Assembly (NCBI GenBank): GCA_025964675.1
Contig: JAOPYI010000041.1
Span: 1-32,720, forward strand
From: Sphaerisporangium sp.
GTDB taxonomy: Bacteria; Actinomycetota; Actinomycetes; Streptosporangiales; Streptosporangiaceae
Length of the DNA stretch: 32,720 nucleotides
Direction: 5' to 3'
Both the position numbers and the translations under genes were made by a program. The notes beneath the pieces were generated by a model. That model saw nothing but the letters and a program-made list of their open reading frames with translations. It did not search any database and was not told where the DNA came from. Below are positions 15,135 through 22,870 of this stretch, piece after piece. Each line of letters begins with the position of its first letter. Position 1 is the stretch's first letter.

Positions 15135-15938
15135 ATGGCCTTACCCTGGCGTATGTCCGAGATACGAAAGCTTCGCCACCTGGGCGTTCTCGCCCTGGCT
15201 TGCGTGTCGGCCACCGTCACCGCATGCGGTGGCACCGGTGTCGTCGCAGAACCGGCGCCGTCCTCGGTGACGTCGCCATCCGGCCAAGGCTCCACCTCGC
15301 CGTCCGGCGAAGCCTCCTTTATGCCGTCCGCTTCCTCATCGGAGACGCCGAGCGCCGCTCCGTCGCAGCCACCGGCCTTCAGGTCGAAGATCTCCGACGT
15401 CACGGCCGGCCAGCTCAACCATTCGTGGCGGCCCGGCTGCCCGGTCTCGCCGGACAGCCTGCGGAAGGTCACGATGACGTACTGGGGCTTCGACAAGAAG
15501 GCCCACACCGGGGAGCTGATCGTCAACCGAGGTGTCACCGGCGACGTGGTCGCGCAGTTCAAGCAGCTGTACGAGTGGCGGTTCCCGATCGCCCGCATGG
15601 TGCCGATCGACGTCTACAAGGGGAGCGACTTCGATTCCATCGAGGCCGACAACACATCTGCGTTCAACTGCCGCAGGACCACGGGCTCGAGTAGCTGGTC
15701 CAAGCATTCGTACGGCAGGGCCGTCGACATCAACCCCCGGGAGAACCCCTGGGTCGAGCCCGACGGTTCCGTCGCCCACGACAACGCCAGGCAGTTCGCC
15801 ACGCGTCCGCTGCACAAGCCCGGTGTCATCAACCCGGACGACCGCGTGGTCCGGCTGTTCGAGAAGTACGGCTGGCAGTGGGGCGGCTACTTCAACGGCG
15901 CCAAGGACTACCAGCACTTCGCCAAGGGCGGCGGGTAG
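15135..15938 (+). CDS. M15-family D-alanyl-D-alanine carboxypeptidase-like lipoprotein
   Basis: A 267-residue exported protein. A basic n-region and hydrophobic core (LGVLALACVSA) end in the lipobox VTAC, so it should be lipid-anchored outside the membrane. A Ser/Pro/Thr-rich linker of about 50 residues follows. The catalytic domain has the M15 zinc-binding pattern: SKHSYGRAVDINP (His and Asp ligands) and DYQHF near the C-terminus (third ligand His). Such enzymes trim the peptide stems of peptidoglycan. ATG 15135 has GGAG five bases upstream; ATG 15153 would give a shorter n-region and is also possible. It faces the LacI gene convergently. Confidence 0.9.
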   Translation: MALPWRMSEIRKLRHLGVLALACVSATVTACGGTGVVAEPAPSSVTSPSGQGSTSPSGEASFMPSASSSETPSAAPSQPPAFRSKISDVTAGQLNHSWRPGCPVSPDSLRKVTMTYWGFDKKAHTGELIVNRGVTGDVVAQFKQLYEWRFPIARMVPIDVYKGSDFDSIEADNTSAFNCRRTTGSSSWSKHSYGRAVDINPRENPWVEPDGSVAHDNARQFATRPLHKPGVINPDDRVVRLFEKYGWQWGGYFNGAKDYQHFAKGGG

Positions 15939-15956
15939 GACCTGCGTACTCGAGGA

Positions 15957-15975
15957 GGCCGGCGCCTTGCCGGCC
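15957..15975 (+). terminator. Hairpin after the M15 peptidase gene
   Basis: GGCCGGC and GCCGGCC form a perfect 7-bp GC stem around 5 bases, 18 bp after the stop codon. It lies between convergent genes and has no T-tract. Confidence 0.5.
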
Positions 15976-16023
15976 GGCACCCCGTGGCGGCCTGCTGGTA
16001 GTCCCTGGCCGTGAGCGGCCCTT

Positions 16024-17049
16024 CTATACAAGGTCCGATGATGCGCCGGTCAGGTCGCTGACGCTTTCGCGGAGCACCACCTCGCCCGGTACGGGCTCCA
16101 CGCGCGGCACGTCCTCATGCGACAGGGCGAGCTCCAGTGCCAGCGCCCCCATACGGGCGAGCGGCAGCCGTACCGTGGTCAACGCGGGGACCACGTCGCG
16201 CAGCGGGGGGATGTCTTCGAATCCGGCCAACGACAGGTCGCGCGGCACCTGGACGCCTCGCTCCCGGAAGGCGGCGAGAGCTCCCACCGCCATCGCGTCG
16301 GTGACCGCGAACACGCACGTCACGTCGGTGTTCATGTCGAGCAGCTCCAGCGCCGAGTCGTGGCCGCCATTCCGGTCCAAGCGGCTGTGCAGGAGCACCG
16401 GCGCCGGGAACCCGAGATCGGAGAGCCCGTCGAGGAATCCCGCCGTCCGCTCGACGGCGGTGAGCATCAGGACCGGGCCGGCGAGCACGGCGAATCTCTG
16501 GTGCCCCCGACCCGCCAGGGCGCGAGCAAGCTGATAGGCGCCCTCGTGGTTCAGCGGGGACACGGTGTCGACGCCGAAAGCCGGCTCCCCGATGATGGCC
16601 ACCTGGCCCCCGGTGGCGCGGTAAACGTCCAGCTCGGCGCGGAACCGCCGGAGCATGACGTCGTCCGCGTCCCGGGAGCCGGCGATCAGGACCACCCGGG
16701 TGCGCTGAGCGGTCAGCGAGGCGACGTGGGCGATCTCGCGCTCGGGATCGCGGCGCGTGGTGCCGATCGTCACCACCATGTCGTGCAGGTCAGCGGCGCG
16801 CATGACCCCGTCGGCGATCGCGGCGAAGTACGGGTCGGTCAGGTCCTGGACGATCAGGCCGACCACGTTGCTCATCCCTCGTGCCAGGGTCTGAGCGGTC
16901 GAGTCCACCCGGTACCTCAGCTTGGCCGCAGCCGACTCCACCCTTGTCCGTGTGAGCGCGCCTACCTGGCGGGTGCTGCCGTTGAGTACCCGCGACGCCG
17001 TCGCCAGGGACACCCCTGCTTCCTTGGCGACCGCTTCCAGCGTCACCAT
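16024..17049 (-). CDS. LacI-family transcriptional regulator
   Basis: A 341-residue LacI/GalR regulator of normal length. The N-terminal helix-turn-helix with hinge is TLEAVAKEAGVSLATASRVLNGS at 3-25 and onward to about 60. The periplasmic-binding-protein-like effector domain follows (NVVGLIVQDLTDPYFAAIADGV, then VTDAMAVGALAAFRERGVQVPRDLSLAGFEDI). No sugar transporter or catabolic gene is adjacent, so the effector and targets are unknown. GGGGAGG lies 5 bases before ATG 17049. The frame stays open upstream but shows no domain. Confidence 0.94.
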   Translation of the reverse strand: MVTLEAVAKEAGVSLATASRVLNGSTRQVGALTRTRVESAAAKLRYRVDSTAQTLARGMSNVVGLIVQDLTDPYFAAIADGVMRAADLHDMVVTIGTTRRDPEREIAHVASLTAQRTRVVLIAGSRDADDVMLRRFRAELDVYRATGGQVAIIGEPAFGVDTVSPLNHEGAYQLARALAGRGHQRFAVLAGPVLMLTAVERTAGFLDGLSDLGFPAPVLLHSRLDRNGGHDSALELLDMNTDVTCVFAVTDAMAVGALAAFRERGVQVPRDLSLAGFEDIPPLRDVVPALTTVRLPLARMGALALELALSHEDVPRVEPVPGEVVLRESVSDLTGASSDLV

Positions 17050-17188
17050 GGTCGTCCTCCCCACCTGCTCCTCTCCCATTGTGCGCTGGCCGCTGTCGAT
17101 CGGCGCGGCGGCGGGCCTGATGCGCGGCCTGACAGCTCGGGATGCCGCAGAAGCGGGTGGTGCCGGCCGCGCTGTAGCCTGAGCGGCC

Positions 17189-17506
17189 ATGGACGCCGAC
17201 ACCTGGGAGACCGTCGACCGGCTCGTAGCCTGGCTCGACGCCGAAAGCACACTGGCACCCGATGTCGAGCTGCTCTTGCGGTTGATGAAGGTCTCGGAAG
17301 AGACGGGTGAGGTCGCCCAAGCCGTCATCGGCGTGCTCGGGCAGAACCCTCGCAAGGGCTTCACCCATACCTGGGATGACGTCGACAGCGAGCTGTGCGA
17401 CGTCATCCTCACCGCCATGGTCGCCCTGAGAACACGGAACGCCGACGCGGCGAAGGTCCTCAACACGCGTCTGGCAGCGGTGGCAAGCCGGTCGCGCGCA
17501 AGCTGA
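17189..17506 (+). CDS. MazG-like nucleotide pyrophosphohydrolase-family protein
   Basis: A 105-residue all-alpha protein of the MazG-like group, which hydrolyses nucleoside triphosphates to the monophosphate and pyrophosphate. The metal-binding pattern is present: LMKVSEETGEVAQAV (E-E-x-x-E) at about 33-47 and SELCDVILTAMVAL (E-x-x-D) at 69-82. One such domain per chain implies a dimer or tetramer. It is divergent from lacI with a 139-bp gap and precedes the Nudix-NYN gene on the same strand. Two neighbouring genes for nucleotide-cleaning folds may be functionally related. Confidence 0.88.
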   Translation: MDADTWETVDRLVAWLDAESTLAPDVELLLRLMKVSEETGEVAQAVIGVLGQNPRKGFTHTWDDVDSELCDVILTAMVALRTRNADAAKVLNTRLAAVASRSRAS

Positions 17507-17627
17507 ACACGGTCCCCCGAGAGATCACCGATGTGCCGCATCGGGATCCGCACAGCGAACTCTCAGGGCTTCGAGGGCTGGCGAGGCCAGCGGGCCTGCG
17601 CCAAGGCGGGTGAGGCAGGATAGAAAG

Positions 17628-18515
17628 ATGGCCGTTATGGACGGTAACGGGTGGGCGGTGTGCGGGCGGGGGCACCGGCACTGGGGGTTGCACGGGGCGT
17701 CGGGGCTGCTGGCCGTTCACTACGACGCCGAAGGCACGCCGCACGTTCTCATGCAGAAGCGGTCTTTGTGGAGCCATCACGGCGGCACCTGGGGTGTTCC
17801 AGGTGGAGCGCTCGACAGCCATGAGGACGCCGTCACGGGCGCGATGCGGGAGGCCCTCGAGGAGGCGGCCCTGCGGGGCGACGGCCTGCGTGTCCTCGGC
17901 GTCTACACCGACGACCACGGCGGCTGGTCGTTCCAGACCGTGATCGCGGAGGCGGACGCTCTCTTTCCCGCCTCACCGGCCAACAGCGAGAGCACCGAGA
18001 TGCGGTGGCTACCCGCTGACGAGGTGTCGGACGAGACGCTGCATCCGGGCTTCGCCGAGACCTGGCCGGAGATCAGGTCGACCCTTCCATCGTCCGTGGT
18101 CGTCCTCGACGCGGCCAACATCGTCGGCGCGCGGGCCGAGCACGGCTGGTGGCGCGACAGGGCCGGTGCGACGAAACGCCTGCTGGACGATGTCGAGAGC
18201 CTTGCAGAGCACGGCCTGCGCCCTCCGGAGGGGTTCCCCGCCCCGGAGAAGTGGTTCCCCAGGATCGTCATGATCGTCGAAGGTGCCGCCAGAGGGGTCC
18301 GCTCGGATGGGTCCGTGGCCGTGGTCGACGCGCCTGGCAGCGGGGACGACGCGATCGTGGAAACGGTCCGCGAGATCAGGCAGACAAGACCGTGGGAGCG
18401 GGTGCTGGTCGTGACCGCCGACCGGGAGCTGCGCCGTCGGGTCAAGGAGCTGGGCGCCGAGGTTGCCGGCCCGGGTTGGCTACTTGGGCAGCTGCGACCA
18501 AGGGGACGGGTGTAG
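17628..18515 (+). CDS. Nudix hydrolase fused to a NYN/PIN-like nuclease domain
   Basis: A 295-residue two-domain protein. Residues ~20-150 form a Nudix fold with the box GALDSHEDAVTGAMREALEEAAL; the usual Gly of REUXEEXGU is Ala. Residues ~155-290 resemble NYN/PIN-like RNases: VVVLDAANIVGA with acidic Asp, WWRDRAGATKRLLDDVESL, RIVMIVEGAARGV, GSGDDAIVETVREI and VVTADRELRRRVKELGA, which supply the acidic residues of the metal site. The fusion suggests a role in nucleotide or RNA end processing; the substrate is unknown. AGGA lies 7 bases before ATG 17628; a nearby in-frame GTG at 17610 is less likely. Confidence 0.85.
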   Translation: MAVMDGNGWAVCGRGHRHWGLHGASGLLAVHYDAEGTPHVLMQKRSLWSHHGGTWGVPGGALDSHEDAVTGAMREALEEAALRGDGLRVLGVYTDDHGGWSFQTVIAEADALFPASPANSESTEMRWLPADEVSDETLHPGFAETWPEIRSTLPSSVVVLDAANIVGARAEHGWWRDRAGATKRLLDDVESLAEHGLRPPEGFPAPEKWFPRIVMIVEGAARGVRSDGSVAVVDAPGSGDDAIVETVREIRQTRPWERVLVVTADRELRRRVKELGAEVAGPGWLLGQLRPRGRV

Positions 18516-18580
18516 CGTCATAACCCTCAAATCGATCTGGATGTGGACTCGTCACCGCACAGACCCCCAATGTCCAAAAA

Positions 18581-18597
18581 TACCCTTAAATCATTTA
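18581..18597 (+). promoter_or_regulatory. AT-rich promoter with Zur-like palindrome before the permease gene
   Basis: TACCCT (18581-18586) fits a -10 element. It is followed by the perfect palindrome TAAATCATTTA (18587-18597), which overlaps the ATG. The stretch 18573-18598 is strongly AT-rich in a GC-rich genome. Its core AAATnATTT is shared with Zur boxes of actinobacteria, but the outer positions differ. Confidence 0.45.
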
Positions 18598-19625
18598 TGA
18601 GCGACCGAACCGTACTCGACTGGACCGCTGAGCCCGATAGTCCGGTCCCCCCGCCGACGTGGGGACGGCGAGCTCCGGAAGCGCAGGTTCTCCCCTGGGT
18701 GTTCGCGGCCCTGGTCGGGTTCCTGCTGCTCGGCAACCTCCTCCTCTCACCCCACCTCACCGCACCGGCCCTTCGGATGTGGTCCACGATCTTCGTGGCG
18801 ATCTGCGTGCAGGCCATCCCCTTCCTCGTGTTCGGGGTGGCGCTGTCAGCGGCGATCACCGTTTTCGTGCCCCCGTCCCTCTGGACCCGCGTGCTGCCAC
18901 GCCGTCCGTACGCCGCGGTGCCCGTCGCGGGCGTGGCCGGCCTCGTGCTGCCCGGATGCGAGTGCGCGTCGGTACCGGTGGCGTCGGGGCTGATGTCCCG
19001 TGGAGTGACCCCGGCCGCGGCGCTCGCCTTCCTGCTGGCGTCCCCCGCCATCAACCCCGTCGTGCTCGTGTCGACAGCCGTGGCGTTCCCCGGGCAACCG
19101 CTCATGGTCGTCGCCCGGTTCGCCGCCTCCCTCGCGGTGGCCGTGCTGGCCGGCTGGGTCTGGCAGTTGCTCGGCCGCCCCGGCTGGCTGCGCGTCCCAC
19201 CACGTACGGCACGTGACGGCGAGTCGCGGTGGGCGTCGTTCCTGTCGGCGATGCGGCATGACTTCCTGCACGCGGGCGGGTTCCTGGTCGTGGGCGGCCT
19301 GACGGCGGCGACGCTGAATGTGGTCGTCCCCCGGTCCTGGCTGTCCTCCGTGGGCGGCGTCCCCTGGCTGTCGGTGCTGGTCCTCGCGGTGCTGGCGGTC
19401 ATCCTTTCGATCTGTTCCGAGGCGGACGCCTTCGTGGCCGCGTCGCTCACGGCCTTCTCCCCGACCGCCAAGCTGGCCTTTCTCGTGGTCGGGCCCATGG
19501 TCGACCTGAAGTTGATCGCGCTGCAGGCGGGCACGTTCGGCCGGGCGTTCGCGGCGCGGTTCGTCCCGCTGACGTTCACGCTGGCCATCCTGGTGAGCGT
19601 TCTGGTGGGATGGATGATCTTTTGA
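18597..19625 (+). CDS. Permease, COG0701/DUF318 (ArsP-like) family
   Basis: A 342-residue polytopic membrane protein with about eight hydrophobic helices. The family signature is visible as LVLPGCECASVPVASGLMSRGVTPAAALAFLLASPAINPVV in the first half and ILSICSEADAFVAASL plus FLVVGPMVDLKLI in the second. The cargo of this pair (with TIGR03943) is not established; metals and small organic compounds have been proposed for relatives. Start ATG 18597 was chosen over ATG 18570 because the codons between them (AAA, AAT, CTT, AAA, TCA, TTT) are rare in this GC-rich genome and look like promoter DNA. It is followed directly by its overlapping partner gene. Confidence 0.9.
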   Translation: MSDRTVLDWTAEPDSPVPPPTWGRRAPEAQVLPWVFAALVGFLLLGNLLLSPHLTAPALRMWSTIFVAICVQAIPFLVFGVALSAAITVFVPPSLWTRVLPRRPYAAVPVAGVAGLVLPGCECASVPVASGLMSRGVTPAAALAFLLASPAINPVVLVSTAVAFPGQPLMVVARFAASLAVAVLAGWVWQLLGRPGWLRVPPRTARDGESRWASFLSAMRHDFLHAGGFLVVGGLTAATLNVVVPRSWLSSVGGVPWLSVLVLAVLAVILSICSEADAFVAASLTAFSPTAKLAFLVVGPMVDLKLIALQAGTFGRAFAARFVPLTFTLAILVSVLVGWMIF

Positions 19626-20350
19626 ACCGCATGGCGCAGAGCCTCGTGATGACCTTGGTAGGCGGGGCGATCCTGCGCGTCTCCGCCCTGTCGGCCATCT
19701 ACCTGAACTACGTCAAGCCCGGCTTCCGGCCGTTGCTGGTCGCGGCCGGTCTGGTCGTCTTCGCGCTGGGCGTGCTCGGCCTGATCCAGGAGTGGCGCAA
19801 ACCGTACGTCTCCCCGAGCGAGACCGGCCCCGCCGCGAAGCCGAAGCACGATCACGGGCCCCGGGTCGCCTGGCTGCTCTGCCTTCCCGTGATCGCCATC
19901 TTCCTGATCGCCCCGCCCGCCCTCGGATCGTTCGCCGCCGAGCGTGATGAGGCGCCGCAGCCGCGCCCGACGGCCCTCGACGCCTACGGCGCCCTCGCAC
20001 CGGACAAGCCCACCGTCATGCCGCTCGGCGAGTTCATCGGCCGGGCATGGGGCGACGCGAACCGCTCGCTCACCGGCAGGCCGGTCACGCTTACCGGCTT
20101 CGCGGTCCACTCCAAGAAGAAGGGCCAGTGGTACCTCACCCGCATGCAGCTCCGGTGCTGCGCGGCCGACGCGTTCCCGCTGAAGGTGACCGTGCTCGGG
20201 GTGCCCGCGCCTCGTGACGACACGTGGGTCGAGGTCACGGGCGCCTGGGTGCCCACACCGTACGACGAGCTCCCCAAGGGCACGGTGGCTCCCGAGATGA
20301 AAGCCACCGCCCTGACCAAGGTGGACCAGCCGGCCGAGCCGTACGAGTGA
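19610..20350 (+). CDS. TIGR03943-family putative permease subunit (DUF1980, YcgQ-like)
   Basis: A 246-residue protein with two or three N-terminal helices (about 10-60 and 84-104) and a C-terminal globular domain. That domain carries VTLTGFAVHSKKKGQWYLTRMQLRCCAADAFPL and VTVLGVPAPRDDTWVEVTGAW, the typical TIGR03943 core with its CCAAD motif. The family is almost always encoded next to a COG0701 permease, as here. ATG 19610 gives a 16-bp overlap with the permease; TTG 19622, which forms a TTGA overlap with the permease stop, is an alternative start. Either way the pair is translationally coupled. Confidence 0.92.
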   Translation: MDDLLNRMAQSLVMTLVGGAILRVSALSAIYLNYVKPGFRPLLVAAGLVVFALGVLGLIQEWRKPYVSPSETGPAAKPKHDHGPRVAWLLCLPVIAIFLIAPPALGSFAAERDEAPQPRPTALDAYGALAPDKPTVMPLGEFIGRAWGDANRSLTGRPVTLTGFAVHSKKKGQWYLTRMQLRCCAADAFPLKVTVLGVPAPRDDTWVEVTGAWVPTPYDELPKGTVAPEMKATALTKVDQPAEPYE

Positions 20351-20415
20351 AGCTCAGACGGCGGGCCATAGGCGCGCGAGCGGGCGCCGGGCACCGCTAA
20401 AGTTGGTTTCGCACT

Positions 20416-20505
20416 GGAGGGTTCGCATAGTGGACGAGTGCAGCCGCCTTGAAAGCGGCCAGGTCGGCGACGGCCTCGTGGGTTCGAATCCCACACCCTC
20501 CGCCA
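20416..20505 (+). tRNA. tRNA-Ser (anticodon UGA)
   Basis: A class II tRNA. Acceptor GGAGGGT/ACCCTCC (20416-20422, 20495-20501), discriminator G at 20502, and CCA encoded at 20503-20505. Anticodon stem GCCGC/GCGGC encloses CTTGAAA, giving UGA for serine UCA and other UCN codons. The long variable arm is present and the T-arm reads GGTTCGAATCC. The other two tRNA genes in the window lack encoded CCA. Confidence 0.97.
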
Positions 20506-20527
20506 CCGCGCCGGCGTCCATACGGGG

Positions 20528-22756
20528 TCAGGCGCGCGTGCCTCCGAAACCGTCGCCCACAGAGGCGGCCAGGAGCAGGTAGGACTCACGCGTGGCGGGC
20601 TGCAGGAGGTCGAGGTCGATCTCGGCGCCCTCCTCCAGGTGAGGGTCGTAGGGCACGCGGATCACGGCGCGGCAGCGGGCGGCGAAGTGCGCCTCCAGCC
20701 GGTCTAGGTCGACGGTCGACTTGGAGCGCGGTCGTACGCTGCACAGCACCACGGTCGCGGCCTTCACCAGGTGGGCGTAGTGATGCGCCTCGAGCCAGTC
20801 GAGGGTCGCCGACGCGGCCCTGGCGCCGTCCACCGACGGCGAGCTGACCAGCACGAGCTGGTCGGCCAGGCCGAGGACTCCCGACATGGCGGAGTGGAGC
20901 AGGCCGGTGCCGCAGTCGGTCAGGCAGATCGAGTAGAAGTTCTCCAGGACCTGGGAGACCGCCTGGTAGTCGGCGGCGCTGAACGCCTCGGACACCGAAG
21001 GGTCACGGTCGGAGGCAAGGATCTCCAGCCGCGAGGGCGCCTGCGAGGTGAACGCCCGGATGTCGACATATCGCTTGATCTGCAGCCGCTCGTTCAGCAG
21101 GTCGCGTACGGTCGCCGACGTCTCGAGCTCGACCTTGTCCGACAGCGTTCCCCGGTCGGGGTTGGCGTCGACGGCGATCACCCGGTCTCCGCGTACCGAG
21201 GCCAGCGTCGCGCCGAGGCCGACGGTCGTGGTGGTCTTGCCCACACCGCCCTTGAGGCTGAGCACGGCCACCCGGTGATGCCCGGTGGCCACGGGCGTGC
21301 GCGCCCGCGTGACCAGCTCACGGCGCCGCCGTACCTCCGTGGACTCCCCCGGCTTGATGAAACCGGCGGACGCCTTGAAGACGAGCTTGCGCCAGCCGCC
21401 CACGGGGGCGTTCCTGCGCCCGCGGAGCAGGGACACCGGGTCGAGGCTGTCAGCCGTCTGCCTGACGCCGACCGCCGCCTTGGCGTTCCCCTGGCGGCTG
21501 GAGACACCGAAGGCCGGCTGCGGGGACTGCGCGGGCTGCGGCGTCTGCCTGCGGCGCGGCCGGTACGGCTCGCGCTCCTCGGGGGCCTTCTCCTGGACCG
21601 CGGGCTCGGCGGCCGGCACGGGAGCAACGGCAGCGGCCGCGGCTTCCGGCCCGACGGCGGGTGGCGCCGCGAGTCGCCTCGCGGACGCGGCCGACGGGGG
21701 GACCTTCTCGGTCACCGGCTCGTACAGCGGGTGCTCCACGCGGGGGACGACGACGTCATCGGTCTCAGGGCCCCCGGCGAAAGCGTTGAAGCGCTCCTGT
21801 TCGGGGTCCACCTCGGACTCCAACGCCGGTAGCGCCGCCTCCAGCCAGCCGCGTACGGGCTGGTCGCCGGTCGTGTCGGGCTCCGGCTCCTTGTACGGCT
21901 TGAGCGAGTCACCCTTGGCGGAGGTGAGGGGGTCGGCGGGGATCCAGCCGGAGCCGATGTTGCGCGGGGGCTCCTCTGTGAGCGAGCCGAAGGTGAAGCT
22001 GTCGGTGTCCTCTCCGACGGACTGCTCCGCGGAGGACGAGGCCGGACGCTCACCGAAGGCACCACCCCCAGAGGAGGGCGGGCGCTCACCGAAGGCCCCG
22101 CCCCCCGTGGAAGAAGAAGGCTCGCCGAAGGCGCCGCTCCCTGAGGAAGGGGGACGCTCGCCGAAGGCGCCGCTCCCTGACGGAGAGGGAGGCTCAGGGA
22201 ACGAACCGCCGGTTCCCGGCGGAGACGGGCGCTCAGCGAAAACACCGCTGCTTCCCGAGGGAGACGGACGCTCAGTCAGCGGGCCCCCCGCGGAGGCCGG
22301 CGCGGGGCGTTCCCCGAAAGCACTGCCTCCTGACGCGGAGGCGTCGGAGCGGGAGAGCGGCTCGGACGGCCCCGTGATGGGCGCGGAGAAGGCGGCGTTC
22401 TCACGGCCACCGGGCGGCGAGGACAGCGGCAGGTCGCCGGGACCGCCCCAGCCGCCGATGCTTTCCCTCGCGGCCGGGTTGACCTCGGTCGTATCACTCT
22501 TGGCGCGCTCGGCCGCGGTGTCGTCAGGCTGCGTGGTGCCGTGCACGGGATCGCCCGCGGCACGGAACAACGGCGACGAAGGCGCGGGGGCCTCCGTCGG
22601 CACCATGGCCCAGGGGTCTTTGGGATATGGCGAGACGACGGTGTCGTCCGCGGTGACGGTCACCGGGACGGGCGCCTCCTCGTTCTCCTTGATGGCGTCA
22701 AGCCAGGCGAGTTGCTCTTCAAGGGAATGAGGATCCTCACGATCGTGTCTTGCCAC
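20528..22756 (-). CDS. EspI-like MinD/ParA-family ATPase with long repetitive N-terminal tail
   Basis: A 742-residue protein. The C-terminal third is a MinD/ParA ATPase: the deviant Walker A KGGVGKT is at 502-508, followed by VIAVDANPDRGTLSDKV and VRDLL. The block before it (VGGWRKLVFKASAGFIKPG) resembles the linker of EspI-like proteins of type VII (ESX) secretion loci. The N-terminal ~470 residues are disordered and Pro/Ser/Glu-rich. Residues ~142-243 are tandem 12-13-residue repeats of the type SGGGAFGERPPS. No other ESX gene is in the window, so this may be a stand-alone paralogue or a regulator. The GTG at 22756 has GAGGGGGA about 5 bases upstream; the frame upstream of it shows no domain. 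Confidence 0.87.
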   Translation of the reverse strand: MARHDREDPHSLEEQLAWLDAIKENEEAPVPVTVTADDTVVSPYPKDPWAMVPTEAPAPSSPLFRAAGDPVHGTTQPDDTAAERAKSDTTEVNPAARESIGGWGGPGDLPLSSPPGGRENAAFSAPITGPSEPLSRSDASASGGSAFGERPAPASAGGPLTERPSPSGSSGVFAERPSPPGTGGSFPEPPSPSGSGAFGERPPSSGSGAFGEPSSSTGGGAFGERPPSSGGGAFGERPASSSAEQSVGEDTDSFTFGSLTEEPPRNIGSGWIPADPLTSAKGDSLKPYKEPEPDTTGDQPVRGWLEAALPALESEVDPEQERFNAFAGGPETDDVVVPRVEHPLYEPVTEKVPPSAASARRLAAPPAVGPEAAAAAVAPVPAAEPAVQEKAPEEREPYRPRRRQTPQPAQSPQPAFGVSSRQGNAKAAVGVRQTADSLDPVSLLRGRRNAPVGGWRKLVFKASAGFIKPGESTEVRRRRELVTRARTPVATGHHRVAVLSLKGGVGKTTTTVGLGATLASVRGDRVIAVDANPDRGTLSDKVELETSATVRDLLNERLQIKRYVDIRAFTSQAPSRLEILASDRDPSVSEAFSAADYQAVSQVLENFYSICLTDCGTGLLHSAMSGVLGLADQLVLVSSPSVDGARAASATLDWLEAHHYAHLVKAATVVLCSVRPRSKSTVDLDRLEAHFAARCRAVIRVPYDPHLEEGAEIDLDLLQPATRESYLLLAASVGDGFGGTRA
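22028..22333 (-). repeat. Tandem coding repeats (36-39 bp) in the EspI-like gene
   Basis: About seven to eight units of 12 or 13 codons, consensus GAFGERPPSSGG, code for part of the disordered tail. The units nearest the ATPase domain are the most alike (12 codons); those nearer the N-terminus are 13 codons and more diverged. Confidence 0.8.
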
Positions 22757-22858
22757 CGTGTTCCCCCTCGGGACTGGGCTAAAGGGGCAGCAAATAGAAT
22801 GAAGATTACCGCCCACCACCACGAGCAACGCAGTCAACCGCCGACTTGGCTACCCGGA

Positions 22859-22864
22859 TAGTTT
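22859..22864 (+). promoter_or_regulatory. Candidate -10 element of a leaderless promoter (quinone oxidoreductase)
   Basis: TAGTTT lies 6 bases before ATG 22871 and no ribosome site is present, as in actinomycete leaderless genes. No clear -35 is visible. Confidence 0.35.
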
Positions 22865-22870
22865 GGTCAC

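Noticed and set aside
18527-20110. 527-residue minus-strand frame opposite the permease pair
   Set aside because: It has no domain, is Thr/Arg/Ala-rich, and is antisense to two well-recognised membrane proteins.
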